Assembly: GCF_005771495.1 (NCBI RefSeq)
Contig: NZ_VAUW01000022.1
Coordinates: forward strand, 1-64,000
Origin: Maribacter sp. ACAM166
GTDB taxonomy: Bacteria > Bacteroidota > Bacteroidia > Flavobacteriales > Flavobacteriaceae
DNA length: 64,000 bases
Reading direction: 5' to 3'
A model generated the notes under the pieces. That model had not been told where the DNA came from. It saw only the letters and a list, made by a program, of their open reading frames with translations, and did no database searches. A program made the position numbers and the translations under genes. Shown here in pieces: positions 49,021 to 57,762 of the stretch (its first letter is position 1; each line of letters starts with the position of its first letter).

Positions 49021-49920
49021 TTATAAATTACTTACTAAACTATCTATAGACGAAAATGTTCTACAGAACGTTGGTTTAGTCTCTTGATTTATGAAATGAG
49101 TTTGCCTTCCTAACAACCATAAATTTGGATTATTATATTCAGAAACTAGTTTAGTAAAATCTTCTAAGTACTTATCTATACGGTCTTTTTCTGGGAAAAC
49201 AGTTAAATAGGATATGAAATAAATATCGTCAAAGTATTTAAGAATATCTTCCAGATTTTCCATAGGTATAGTTGGCCCAAGATAAATACACTTATATCCT
49301 TTAAGTATTATTTCATAGTTAAGATACAAAAGCCCAATATCATGTATTTCGTTTTCTGGTAAAAATGCCACGAAAACTTTATCTTTTTTTGTTGGATTTA
49401 GGTGTTGTAATTTTTCAGTGTTTATAAGTATTTTTTGTTTTATTAAACTACTTATAAAGTGCTCATGTGCAGGACTAATGGTGTCTGTTTGCCATAATAG
49501 GCCTACTTCATTCAACAACGGCACAAAAGTTTCCTTGAAAATTTCTCTGAATGAATTTTCACTTAAAAGTGCATTGTAGGTGTTAAAAAACATCGTTTGG
49601 TCAAAATTTACCATAGCCAGTTTAAATGCATTTATAGCATGGCTTTTATGACTATGTTTCGCTACAATTTCTCTAACAACATAGGGTATATCGCTATCTG
49701 AAATTTTTGCAATCTTAGATATTTTTTGCCCATTGTTATAAAGTAATGTTACATTAAGTAGTTTTTGTAAACTTAAAAGACTGTAACTTCTTATGTTGGT
49801 ATCTGTACGTTCTGGACTAAGAAGATTGTATCTTTTTTCCCAAATCCGTATAGTATGCGCTTTAATACCAGATAGGTTTTCTAAATCCCTAATACTAAAT
49901 TGCTTTTTTACATTGTTCAT
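49021..49920 (-). CDS. MerR-family regulator with B12-binding (CarH-like) sensor domain
   Basis: The start at ATG 49920 gives FSIRDLENLSGIKAHTIRIWEKRY, a MerR winged-helix domain; the TTG at 49944 is less likely. A helical domain carries W143-x9-E153-H154, exactly the W-x9-EH signature of CarH-type photoreceptors. A Rossmann domain follows with E191-I-H193-D-I-G196, an ExHxxG version of the DxHxxG cobalamin lower-ligand motif. The residue after W143 is Gln, where Thermus CarH (from memory) has the His that caps cobalt after illumination. It should repress the crt operon in the dark with adenosylcobalamin bound and release it in light. The gene heads the operon. Confidence 0.85.
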   Translation of the reverse strand: MNNVKKQFSIRDLENLSGIKAHTIRIWEKRYNLLSPERTDTNIRSYSLLSLQKLLNVTLLYNNGQKISKIAKISDSDIPYVVREIVAKHSHKSHAINAFKLAMVNFDQTMFFNTYNALLSENSFREIFKETFVPLLNEVGLLWQTDTISPAHEHFISSLIKQKILINTEKLQHLNPTKKDKVFVAFLPENEIHDIGLLYLNYEIILKGYKCIYLGPTIPMENLEDILKYFDDIYFISYLTVFPEKDRIDKYLEDFTKLVSEYNNPNLWLLGRQTHFINQETKPTFCRTFSSIDSLVSNL

Positions 49921-49941
49921 GTTTTTCAAAAAAGGATTAAA

Positions 49942-49963
49942 CAAATCTACAATTTATAGATTT
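49942..49963 (-). promoter_or_regulatory. Promoter -7 element with overlapping palindrome, putative operator of the crt operon
   Basis: On the minus strand TAGATTTG (49949-49942) fits TAnnTTTG, 22 bases before the regulator ATG. It overlaps the perfect inverted repeat AAATCTA-N7-TAGATTT (49943-49963). A dimeric regulator bound there would block RNA polymerase, so this is the best candidate site for autoregulation. The triplet at the -33 position is TAG rather than TTG. Confidence 0.55.
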
Positions 49964-50000
49964 ATGTACTACTAGATAGAAGTTAAAATTATCAAAATAA

Positions 50001-50029
50001 AAAAGGTTAGATGTAAAATCTAACCTTTT
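50001..50029 (-). terminator. Intrinsic terminator of the tRNA-Leu gene
   Basis: AAAAGGTTAGAT and ATCTAACCTTTT form a perfect 12-bp stem with a five-base loop, directly after the tRNA 3' end on the minus strand. The minus strand continues with TTTTTTATTTT. Confidence 0.9.
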
Positions 50030-50030
50030 G

Positions 50031-50114
50031 TGCCCACGACTAGACTCGAACTAGCACGTCCTTACGAACACTACCCCCTCAAGGTAGCATGTCTACCAAT
50101 TTCACCACGTGGGC
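50031..50114 (-). tRNA. tRNA-Leu (GAG anticodon)
   Basis: On the minus strand the acceptor GCCCACG (50114-50108) pairs with CGTGGGC before discriminator A. The anticodon arm reads CTACC-TTGAGGG-GGTAG, giving anticodon GAG. A long variable arm (TGTTCGTAAGGACG) marks a class II leucine tRNA, and GTTCGAGTC forms the T loop. CCA is not encoded. It stands alone between the crt regulator and the AraC gene. Confidence 0.95.
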
Positions 50115-50202
50115 CATTGTATTATGATAGAAGCGCAAATATAGAAACCTATCTTTCATTTTAAAATTTATTGGTGATAATAAATACATGAAAGGTGTAT
50201 TT

Positions 50203-51048
50203 CTATATCAAATGGTATTGCTGGTATTGCGTTGGAGTGATTCCTTTAATCTTTTTAAATTTTTTATTGAAGTTCGAAATGGAATTAAACCCAGATAAAT
50301 CGGAAACTAGATTAATATTTAACTCTTTTTTAGTGCTGAGTAATTGGCAAGCATGTGCTACTCTTAGTTCAATCAAGAATTGAAAAAATGTTTTATTGGT
50401 ACGTTGTTTAAAGAATCGGCAAAAGGCATTCGGCGTCATAAAAGCCATTTTAGAAACCTCTTCTAACGCAATAGGATGTTGGAAATTTTTAAATACGAAA
50501 TCAAAAATGACCTGTAATCGTTCTCCTTCAGTTGAGGATAAGGTCTTTGAATAAATAAATTTACTCAAAGGTTCCATTTCAACCTTGCCCAAATGGTCTA
50601 GTAATCCTAAAAAAGAAACAAATCGCTCCAACTTTTCTTGGAGAGATAACTTTAAGATAGTTTTGCTGATTTCATGTCTCTGGGATAAAACCTTAAATCC
50701 CGAATTTGAGTTATAGAAAAAGTGCTTTAGCTCTTTGAAATAGGGCAAATTAAAAAAATCGGTTCCGAATGTGCTTTTAGTAAAGAAAACGGTAACCATA
50801 TGAGCATCGAATTCGCCAGGTATGCTTTTGAAAATATGCGGAAGATTACTCCCTATAACATAAGTATCTCCTTCTGAAAACTGATGAATACTATTTCCTA
50901 CCAATAATTTTCCTGTACCATTTACGATATGGCTTATTTGAATTTCTTCGTGTTGGTGTAGTCGGTTGTAAAAGATAGGTTCCTTATCAATTTGAACAAT
51001 TAAATGTTCATCTACAGGTTTGGGTATCTTAAAAGGATATACTTTCAT
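50203..51048 (-). CDS. AraC-family transcriptional regulator
   Basis: The N-terminal half is a cupin-like ligand domain (YNRLHQHEEIQISHIVNGTGKLLVG, then GDTYVIGSNLPHIF). The C-terminal ~100 residues hold two helix-turn-helix motifs: EEVSKMAFMTPNAFCRFFKQRTNKTFFQFL and NLVSDLSGFNSISNFNKKFKKIKG. It is transcribed away from the hydroxyproline operon, with 132 bases between start codons, so it is the likely local regulator, sensing hydroxyproline or an intermediate. The ligand is an inference from position. Confidence 0.92.
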   Translation of the reverse strand: MKVYPFKIPKPVDEHLIVQIDKEPIFYNRLHQHEEIQISHIVNGTGKLLVGNSIHQFSEGDTYVIGSNLPHIFKSIPGEFDAHMVTVFFTKSTFGTDFFNLPYFKELKHFFYNSNSGFKVLSQRHEISKTILKLSLQEKLERFVSFLGLLDHLGKVEMEPLSKFIYSKTLSSTEGERLQVIFDFVFKNFQHPIALEEVSKMAFMTPNAFCRFFKQRTNKTFFQFLIELRVAHACQLLSTKKELNINLVSDLSGFNSISNFNKKFKKIKGITPTQYQQYHLI

Positions 51049-51149
51049 TTACATCTAAGTTATCATATTTTTTGTCTAAAATTAAATAATAGGGTAAAAT
51101 AGTACCAAGTTTGGCTAATATGATGATACTGATTCTAAGGTTGTACTAG

Positions 51150-51157
51150 TATTTTTG
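51150..51157 (+). promoter_or_regulatory. Putative -7 promoter element of the hydroxyproline operon
   Basis: TATTTTTG fits TAnnTTTG, 23 bases before the ATG at 51181. No TTG lies at the ideal spacing, as expected for an activator-dependent promoter, which suits the divergent AraC regulator. Confidence 0.45.
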
Positions 51158-51180
51158 TGTATCACTAAAAATTAAGTAAG

Positions 51181-52098
51181 ATGAGTATATCATGGAAAGG
51201 TGTTATGCCTGCAGTTACCACAAAATTTACCAACAAAGACGAATTGGATCTAGATATGTTTTCAGTCAATATCAAAGCCCAGTTAGATGCTGGTGTTAGC
51301 GGTATTATCTTAGGTGGAACTTTAGGAGAGGCCAGCACGCTCACCTATGAGGAGAAAAAAATATTAATGAAGGAGACCGTAAAGCTTGTTAAGGGTGAGG
51401 TGCCGGTAATTATAAATATAGCGGAACAAACAACTAAGGGAGCTATACACGCTGCAGAAGTGGCTGAAGAATGTGGCGCAACTGGGTTAATGATGTTACC
51501 ACCAATGCGCTATAAAGCAAATGACCATGAGACGGTTACGTACTTTAAGGAAACCGCCAATAGTACAGACCTACCAATAATGATTTATAATAATCCTATT
51601 GATTATGGTATTCTGGTGACGTTAGACATGTTCGATGAATTATTGTCGTGCGATAATATTCAAGCGGTTAAAGAGTCTACAAGAGATATTTCAAACATCA
51701 CACGTATGAAATCAAGATTCGGAAATCGTTTAAAGGTTTTGACAGGTGTTGATACCTTAGGATTAGAAAGTGTTTTGATGGGTGCCGATGGATGGGTTGC
51801 AGGTTTGGTATGTGCTTTTCCAGCAGAAACTTGTGCTATTTTTGAATTAGCCAAAGCAGGAAGAATTGATGAGGCTTTGGAAATTTACAGATGGTTTTTA
51901 CCTTTATTAGAATTAGATATTAGTCCGCAATTAGTACAAAACATAAAAATGGCAGAAGTAGCAACAGGTATTGGTACCGAGATTGTTCGAGCCCCAAGGT
52001 TACCTTTAATCGGTGCCGAACGTAAACGAGTTGAAGCTGTTATTAAAGCAGGTATGGCATCAAGACCAACACTGCCTTCTTACAAAGGAATTAACTAA
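51181..52098 (+). CDS. DapA-family lyase, probable 1-pyrroline-4-hydroxy-2-carboxylate deaminase
   Basis: The TIM-barrel class I aldolase fold shows GTLGEASTLTYEEKK (substrate carboxylate loop), LPIMIYNNPIDYGI (catalytic Tyr) and QAVKESTRDIS with the Schiff-base Lys. In hydroxyproline pathways a DapA-family member deaminates and dehydrates 1-pyrroline-4-hydroxy-2-carboxylate to 2-oxoglutarate semialdehyde. The neighbours (semialdehyde dehydrogenase, hydroxyproline epimerase, D-amino acid oxidase-like) support that over dihydrodipicolinate synthase. The 305-residue length is typical. It is the first gene of the operon. Confidence 0.88.
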   Translation: MSISWKGVMPAVTTKFTNKDELDLDMFSVNIKAQLDAGVSGIILGGTLGEASTLTYEEKKILMKETVKLVKGEVPVIINIAEQTTKGAIHAAEVAEECGATGLMMLPPMRYKANDHETVTYFKETANSTDLPIMIYNNPIDYGILVTLDMFDELLSCDNIQAVKESTRDISNITRMKSRFGNRLKVLTGVDTLGLESVLMGADGWVAGLVCAFPAETCAIFELAKAGRIDEALEIYRWFLPLLELDISPQLVQNIKMAEVATGIGTEIVRAPRLPLIGAERKRVEAVIKAGMASRPTLPSYKGIN

Positions 52099-52213
52099 AT
52101 AAGTATAGTATTATAGTTCAATTTAATGACGTTAAAATTGAACTGTACTAAAAGAATTGAATGTTGGTATTACTCCTTTCTTTATTTTTGAGTAATGCCG
52201 TAAATAACTGAAT

Positions 52214-53788
52214 ATGATAAGTGGAACAAATGCGATAGGTAATACGTTGTCAAAAAAAGGAAATCATACGTATAAAACATTCAATCCGAAAGAAAACAAG
52301 GATACGGAATGGACATTTTTTGAGGCTACATCGGCTGAAATAGATGAAGCCGTTGATTTGGCAACAGAAGCATATAAGGAGTATAAAGACTTTTCTGGAA
52401 GTAAGAAAGCCAAGTTTTTGAACGCTATAGCTGATGAAATTGAGGCTTTGGGAGATGAATTGATACATACCTATTGTAAAGAATCTGGTTTACCAGAAGG
52501 TAGAGCTCGCGGAGAACGTGGTCGTACAATGGGTCAACTGCGGTCATTTGCAACATTGTTACAAGATGGCTCATGGGTAGAAGCGGTAATTGAAAAGGGT
52601 CAGCCTAACAGAGCGCCAATGCCAAAATCTGATATTCGAAAAATGTTGTTTCCATTAGGTCCCGTGGTGGTTTTTGGAGCGAGTAATTTTCCATTAGCAT
52701 TTTCAACTGCTGGTGGTGATACGGCAAGTGCTTTAGCAGCTGGTTGTCCAGTAATCGTTAAAAGCCATCCGATGCATGCAGGAACAGGAGAATTGGTTGC
52801 TTCTGCCATTATAAAAGCTGCCGAAAAAACAGGAATGCCTAATGGTGTTTTTTCTAATTTGAATAGTAGTGGTATAGCCGTTGGGCAGCAATTGGTGAAA
52901 CATCCAAAGGTTAAAGCTGTTGGTTTTACAGGAAGTTTAAAAGGAGGTATGGCGCTTTATAAGTTGGCTAACGAACGTGATGAGCCAATACCGGTGTTTG
53001 CAGAAATGGGTAGTATAAACCCTGTTGTTATTCTTCCGTCTGCACTTGAAAATGATAGTGATGTTTGGGCAACTAAATATGCATCATCTATAACTATGGG
53101 TGCAGGTCAATTTTGTACAAACCCTGGTTTGGTTTTGGGTTTAAAAGGTGACAATTTAGATTCGTTCATTTCTACCTTATCAGAAGAAATTCTAAAATTG
53201 GAACCAACGTGTATGTTGCATCCAACTATTCATGCTAAATATCAAGAGGGTAAAAAAGAATTATCCGAGCAAAATGGTGTAACCATTGTGGCGGATTATG
53301 ATAAACCTACCGATAAGAATATTGGAAGTCAGACAATACTAAAAGTAAAAGGGAGTGATTTTTTATCAAATACAAAACTTCATACTGAAGTTTTTGGACC
53401 ATTTTCTGTAGTGGTTAGTTGTGATGATGCTTCTCAATTAGAAAAGATATTAAATCAATTAGATGGGCAATTGACAGGAACTATTTTAGGGTCTGAAGAC
53501 GAACTTAAAACCTACGAAGAGATTGTAGACGGACTTCAAAATAGGGTAGGACGAATTTTGTTTAATGGCATGCCAACAGGTGTTGAGGTTTGTTCTTCTA
53601 TGGTGCATGGCGGGCCTTTTCCAGCCTCTACTGATGCCCGATTTACCTCAGTAGGTACTTCAGCTATAAAAAGATGGGTGCGTCCGGTTTCTTTTCAAGA
53701 CTGGCCGAATAGATTTCTTCCACAGGCCTTGCAAGATGAAAATCCGTTAGGCATAGTGCGCTTGGAAGAGGGGAGTTATATCAAATAA
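52214..53788 (+). CDS. 2-oxoglutarate semialdehyde dehydrogenase (NADP+)
   Basis: The 524-residue aldehyde dehydrogenase has VVFGASNFPLAFSTAGGDTASALAAGCPVIVK (nucleotide site), FTGSLKGGMAL, AEMGSINPVV with the general-base Glu and GAGQFCTNPGLV with the catalytic Cys. This is the long ALDH type used as 2-oxoglutarate semialdehyde dehydrogenase in hydroxyproline and sugar-acid catabolism. It delivers 2-oxoglutarate to the TCA cycle. It begins 115 bases after the deaminase gene. The assignment depends on context; the ALDH family itself is certain. Confidence 0.9.
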   Translation: MISGTNAIGNTLSKKGNHTYKTFNPKENKDTEWTFFEATSAEIDEAVDLATEAYKEYKDFSGSKKAKFLNAIADEIEALGDELIHTYCKESGLPEGRARGERGRTMGQLRSFATLLQDGSWVEAVIEKGQPNRAPMPKSDIRKMLFPLGPVVVFGASNFPLAFSTAGGDTASALAAGCPVIVKSHPMHAGTGELVASAIIKAAEKTGMPNGVFSNLNSSGIAVGQQLVKHPKVKAVGFTGSLKGGMALYKLANERDEPIPVFAEMGSINPVVILPSALENDSDVWATKYASSITMGAGQFCTNPGLVLGLKGDNLDSFISTLSEEILKLEPTCMLHPTIHAKYQEGKKELSEQNGVTIVADYDKPTDKNIGSQTILKVKGSDFLSNTKLHTEVFGPFSVVVSCDDASQLEKILNQLDGQLTGTILGSEDELKTYEEIVDGLQNRVGRILFNGMPTGVEVCSSMVHGGPFPASTDARFTSVGTSAIKRWVRPVSFQDWPNRFLPQALQDENPLGIVRLEEGSYIK

Positions 53789-53793
53789 ATTAG

Positions 53794-55536
53794 ATGTTTA
53801 TGAGAAGCTTGGAATGTGTTTACAGAGATGCTTTAACGACTATTTTTTTTTCGTTTGTAATTTTTACTTCGTTTTGCCAAGCTCAAGAAAGTGAACAGTG
53901 GTTGTCTAAAATAATTGCAGATGTAGAAGGGTATCATTCTTATGATAGAACCGTATATCCATTAGGTGCTTATCAAGAATCGTTAGAAAAGAAAGATGCT
54001 GAATTCGCAAAAAATCAGTTGAATCGATTAAATGATTTAGACAAGGCATATTTTTCGGAAACTGATTTGATTTCTTCTGAGCTTTTAAGGTTTCAACTTC
54101 AAAATCAAGTGGATGAGTTTCGGTACGAAATGTACTTAAACCCGATACAGGCGGATCAGGGTTTTCATTTAAACCTTAATTACAGGATTAAACCAATTTT
54201 GACGTTCGCGGATGCTGAGAGGTATTTGAAAATGCTCAATGCAATTCCTACTTATGTCGATGAGCATCTTGTATTGTTAAAAAAGGGATTGGAGAAAGGG
54301 GTATCACAGCCTAAAGTTATTTTCAAAGGATATGAATCAACCTACGATACCCATATTGTTGCAGACTACTCGCAAAGTAGTTTTTATGGGCCTATTCTGA
54401 ATTTACCTGCGGTAATGAGCAAAATGCAACAAGATTCGACTATCGTTGCTGCACAGCAAATCATTATGAGTAAGGTTGTACCAGCATTCAAGAAAATTAA
54501 AATCTTTTTTGAGACCGAATATATTCCAGCTACACGAACTACTATTGGTGTATCAGAAACTCCTAATGGTAGAGAATTTTATCAGAATAGAATCAACTAC
54601 TACACAACTACAGATAAATATACGGCAGATGATATTCATAAAATTGGCTTGTCGGAAGTTGCTCGTATCAAGTCTGAAATGGAAGCTATTATTGATGAGG
54701 TTGATTTTAAAGGAAGCTTTTCTGATTTCCTGAGTTTTTTGAGAACCGACCCTCAATTTTATGTCAAAACAGGTGATGAGCTTTTAATGCACGCAAGAGA
54801 TATTGCGAAACGCATAGATGCAGAATTACCAAAGTATTTTAAGACCTTACCAAGACGACCATACGGTGTTATAAAGGTTCCCGATGCCATTGCTCCGAAA
54901 TATACTGGTGGCAGGTATTCGGGTCCTTCATCAGAAACCCAACCGGGATTTTATTTGGTGAATACCTATAAATTGGATAGTAGGCCTTTGTACACTTTGC
55001 CATCACTTACCGCTCATGAAGCAGTGCCTGGACACCATTTACAGGGCAGTTTGAATATGGAGTTAGGTGACAGTATTCCGCAGTTTAGAAAAGATATGTA
55101 TTTATCAGCCTATGGAGAGGGTTGGGCATTGTATACCGAGTTTTTAGGTAATGAATTAGGTATTTACCGAACGCCATATGAAGAGTTTGGTAAGTTGACC
55201 TATGAAATGTGGCGGGCATGTAGATTAGTGGTAGATACTGGTATTCATGCCAAGGGATGGAGTAGAAATGCTGTTGTCGATTATATGATGAATAATACGG
55301 CACTATCAGAACACGAGATTTATACCGAAACTGATCGTTATATCGCTTGGCCCGGTCAAGCGATATCGTACAAAATGGGAGAATTGAAAATTAGGGAGTT
55401 GCGTATAAAAGCTCAAGAGGCTTTAAACGATAAATTTAGTATTCGAGATTTTCATGAAGTTATATTGGAACAGGGTACGGTAACCCTACCCATATTGGAA
55501 CGCAGGGTAAATGCCTATATTAATCATGCTAAATAG
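53794..55536 (+). CDS. Secreted DUF885 metallopeptidase-like protein
   Basis: A signal peptide (about residues 12-31, ending SFCQAQ) sends this 580-residue protein to the periplasm or beyond. DUF885 proteins resemble M2/M3-type metallopeptidases. LPSLTAHEAVPGHHLQG contains an HExxxxHH-like zinc-site motif, and AYGEGWALYTEFLGNE contains a distal conserved Glu. It sits five bases after the dehydrogenase gene in the hydroxyproline operon. A sensible role is trimming hydroxyproline-containing peptides before uptake. The zinc-site reading is from motif shape. Confidence 0.85.
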   Translation: MFMRSLECVYRDALTTIFFSFVIFTSFCQAQESEQWLSKIIADVEGYHSYDRTVYPLGAYQESLEKKDAEFAKNQLNRLNDLDKAYFSETDLISSELLRFQLQNQVDEFRYEMYLNPIQADQGFHLNLNYRIKPILTFADAERYLKMLNAIPTYVDEHLVLLKKGLEKGVSQPKVIFKGYESTYDTHIVADYSQSSFYGPILNLPAVMSKMQQDSTIVAAQQIIMSKVVPAFKKIKIFFETEYIPATRTTIGVSETPNGREFYQNRINYYTTTDKYTADDIHKIGLSEVARIKSEMEAIIDEVDFKGSFSDFLSFLRTDPQFYVKTGDELLMHARDIAKRIDAELPKYFKTLPRRPYGVIKVPDAIAPKYTGGRYSGPSSETQPGFYLVNTYKLDSRPLYTLPSLTAHEAVPGHHLQGSLNMELGDSIPQFRKDMYLSAYGEGWALYTEFLGNELGIYRTPYEEFGKLTYEMWRACRLVVDTGIHAKGWSRNAVVDYMMNNTALSEHEIYTETDRYIAWPGQAISYKMGELKIRELRIKAQEALNDKFSIRDFHEVILEQGTVTLPILERRVNAYINHAK

Positions 55537-55544
55537 TATTTTTT

Positions 55545-56552
55545 ATGGCTAGTAATACATTTGTTTGTATTGATGCCCATACGTGTGGCAATCCCGTAAG
55601 GGTCATTAAACAAGGCGGTCCTGATTTAATAGGAGCGACCATGAGCGAGAAGCGACAACATTTCTTAAAAGAATACGATTGGATACGTAAAGGATTGATG
55701 TTTGAGCCTCGTGGGCATGATATGATGAGTGGTGGCATATTCTATCCACCAAGTAATTCTGATAATGATTTTGGTATTTTATTTATAGAAACCAGTGGTT
55801 GTCTACCGATGTGTGGGCACGGAACAATTGGTGCAATTACAATTGGTATTGAAGAGGGATTGATTGTTCCGAAATTTCCAGGTGAAGTACGGATGGAAAC
55901 ACCTGCAGGCTTGGTGAAAATCACCTACCAGCAAACCGGTAGTAAAGTTGACTGGGTGAAATTAACGAATGTAAAGTCATATTTAACGGCAACCGATTTG
56001 ACCATAGTGTCATCAGATTTAGGTGAATTGACTTTTGATGTTTCCTATGGAGGAAATTTTTATGCTATAGTAGATCCTCAAGATAATTTTTCAGGAATAC
56101 AAGATTTTTCTGCTAGTAAATTGATTCAATTCAGTCAAGAAATTAGGGAGAAAATCAATGAGAAATTTCCAGATGTATTTATCCATCCAGAAGATTCATC
56201 TATTAGAAATGTAAGTCATATGTTATGGACAGGTAAAACAATATCTGATACTGCAACAGCAAGAAATGCTGTGTTTTATGGCGATAAGGCAATTGATCGG
56301 TCACCATGTGGTACAGGTACCTCAGCGCGAATGGCACAATGGCACGCAAAGGGAAAGTTGAATTTAGGGGAAGATTTTATACATGAGAGTTTTATAGGTT
56401 CTCAATTTATAGGTCGTGTTGAAGCGGAAACTACGTTGGCAGGCAAACCAGCTATCATTCCGAGTATTAAAGGATGGGCGAAAATTTACGGTCAAAATAC
56501 GATAACGATTGATGATGATGATCCTTATGCTTATGGCTTTCAAGTAATTTAA
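55545..56552 (+). CDS. 4-hydroxyproline 2-epimerase (proline racemase family)
   Basis: This enzyme converts trans-4-hydroxy-L-proline to cis-4-hydroxy-D-proline. Both catalytic cysteines are present, in GCLPMCGHGTIGA and IDRSPCGTGTSARMAQ, and DAHTCGNPVRV opens the protein. Two cysteines point to an epimerase or racemase rather than the Cys/Thr dehydratase branch. The length of 335 residues is normal. Together with the downstream oxidase and upstream deaminase it fixes the pathway. Proline racemase is the main alternative, but the operon context favours hydroxyproline. Confidence 0.93.
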   Translation: MASNTFVCIDAHTCGNPVRVIKQGGPDLIGATMSEKRQHFLKEYDWIRKGLMFEPRGHDMMSGGIFYPPSNSDNDFGILFIETSGCLPMCGHGTIGAITIGIEEGLIVPKFPGEVRMETPAGLVKITYQQTGSKVDWVKLTNVKSYLTATDLTIVSSDLGELTFDVSYGGNFYAIVDPQDNFSGIQDFSASKLIQFSQEIREKINEKFPDVFIHPEDSSIRNVSHMLWTGKTISDTATARNAVFYGDKAIDRSPCGTGTSARMAQWHAKGKLNLGEDFIHESFIGSQFIGRVEAETTLAGKPAIIPSIKGWAKIYGQNTITIDDDDPYAYGFQVI

Positions 56553-56563
56553 ATAATTAACCA

Positions 56564-57754
56564 ATGAAAAAATATAGTTTATATTATGTTTTGCTGTTAA
56601 TAGCAGTTGTAAGCTGTCAAGAAAAAAAAGTAAACCCTGAAAAACCTGTTCCCCTATTAGATAAAGTTTCGACCCAATACGAGCATTTATATCGTAATGC
56701 CATAAAATATGTGGACTCTGATACGCCTATGCCTAGAACCATTGTTGACGGCAAGTTACATAGGGTTGGCAGGTATGATTGGACTAGCGGATTTCACCCA
56801 GGATCCATGTGGAATTTGTACGGACTAACAAAAAATGAGGAATGGAGGGATAGAGCCCTATACTACACCAAACTTTTGGATACTTTACAATATTGGGAAG
56901 GTACCCAGGACCTTGGTTTTATGATTGGGGATAGTTATGGCAATGCGTTAAAGTATATGGATAATAAGGCTTATGAGAAAGTTATGGTTCAAGCTGCTAA
57001 ATCGCTTTCCTCTCGATTTAAACCAAAGGCAGGAATCATACAGTCATGGGAATCTAACGACCGTTGGCAGTGCCCTGTAATTATTGATAATATGATGAAC
57101 TTAGAAATGTTATTCGAGGCAACTAAAATTTCTGGAGATTCTACTTTTTACACTATTGCCGTTACGCATGCAGATATGACGATGGACAATCATTATAGAA
57201 AAGATTTTAGCTCATACCATGTGTTAGACTATGATACCGAAACAGGAGAAGTTTTAAAGCGGAATACCGCACAGGGGTATAAAGATGAGTCAGCGTGGGC
57301 TAGGGGGCAAGCTTGGGGTTTGTATGGTTATATCGTGATGTTTAGAGAAACTAGGGATTTGAAATATTTGAATCAAGCAAAAAATATAGCAGGGTTCATT
57401 ATGAACCACACAAATCTACCTGAAAATAAAGTACCATATTGGGATTTTAATGCACCTGTTACAAAACTAACACCACGTGACGCATCTGCAGCGGCAATAA
57501 CGGCATCGGCACTTTATGAACTCAGTACTTTTGTTGACGGTGATTTGAATTCAGTATATAAAAATGAGGCAAATACAATAGTCGAAACGTTGAGTAAGGA
57601 GCCTTATTTGGCTGAATTAGGAACGAACGAAGGGTTTCTTTTAAAACATTCTACAGGTCATCTTCCTAAAGATTCTGAAATAGATGTACCCTTAAACTAT
57701 GCAGATTATTACTTTTTAGAAGCCTTAATTCGTAAACGTGATATGATTAAGTAA
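56564..57754 (+). CDS. Lipoprotein unsaturated glucuronyl hydrolase (GH88-like)
   Basis: A lipobox (VVSCQ) anchors the protein. The (alpha/alpha)6 barrel of GH88 is indicated by YDWTSGFHPGSMWNLYGL, QDLGFMIGDSYGNAL, IIDNMMNLEMLFEATK (with the catalytic-type Asp), DESAWARGQAWGLYGYIV and DASAAAITASALYEL. GH88 enzymes remove the unsaturated uronic acid left by polysaccharide lyases on glycosaminoglycan or plant/algal fragments. Its place inside a hydroxyproline operon, 11 bases after the epimerase gene, is unusual. It implies a substrate that combines uronate sugars and hydroxyproline. The 396-residue length is typical. Confidence 0.88.
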   Translation: MKKYSLYYVLLLIAVVSCQEKKVNPEKPVPLLDKVSTQYEHLYRNAIKYVDSDTPMPRTIVDGKLHRVGRYDWTSGFHPGSMWNLYGLTKNEEWRDRALYYTKLLDTLQYWEGTQDLGFMIGDSYGNALKYMDNKAYEKVMVQAAKSLSSRFKPKAGIIQSWESNDRWQCPVIIDNMMNLEMLFEATKISGDSTFYTIAVTHADMTMDNHYRKDFSSYHVLDYDTETGEVLKRNTAQGYKDESAWARGQAWGLYGYIVMFRETRDLKYLNQAKNIAGFIMNHTNLPENKVPYWDFNAPVTKLTPRDASAAAITASALYELSTFVDGDLNSVYKNEANTIVETLSKEPYLAELGTNEGFLLKHSTGHLPKDSEIDVPLNYADYYFLEALIRKRDMIK

Positions 57755-57762
57755 AAATTAGA

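Noticed and set aside
51049-51180. AGTACCAA and TTGTACT as AraC half-sites in the intergenic region
   Set aside because: The half-sites differ by an insertion and are too degenerate to call an operator.
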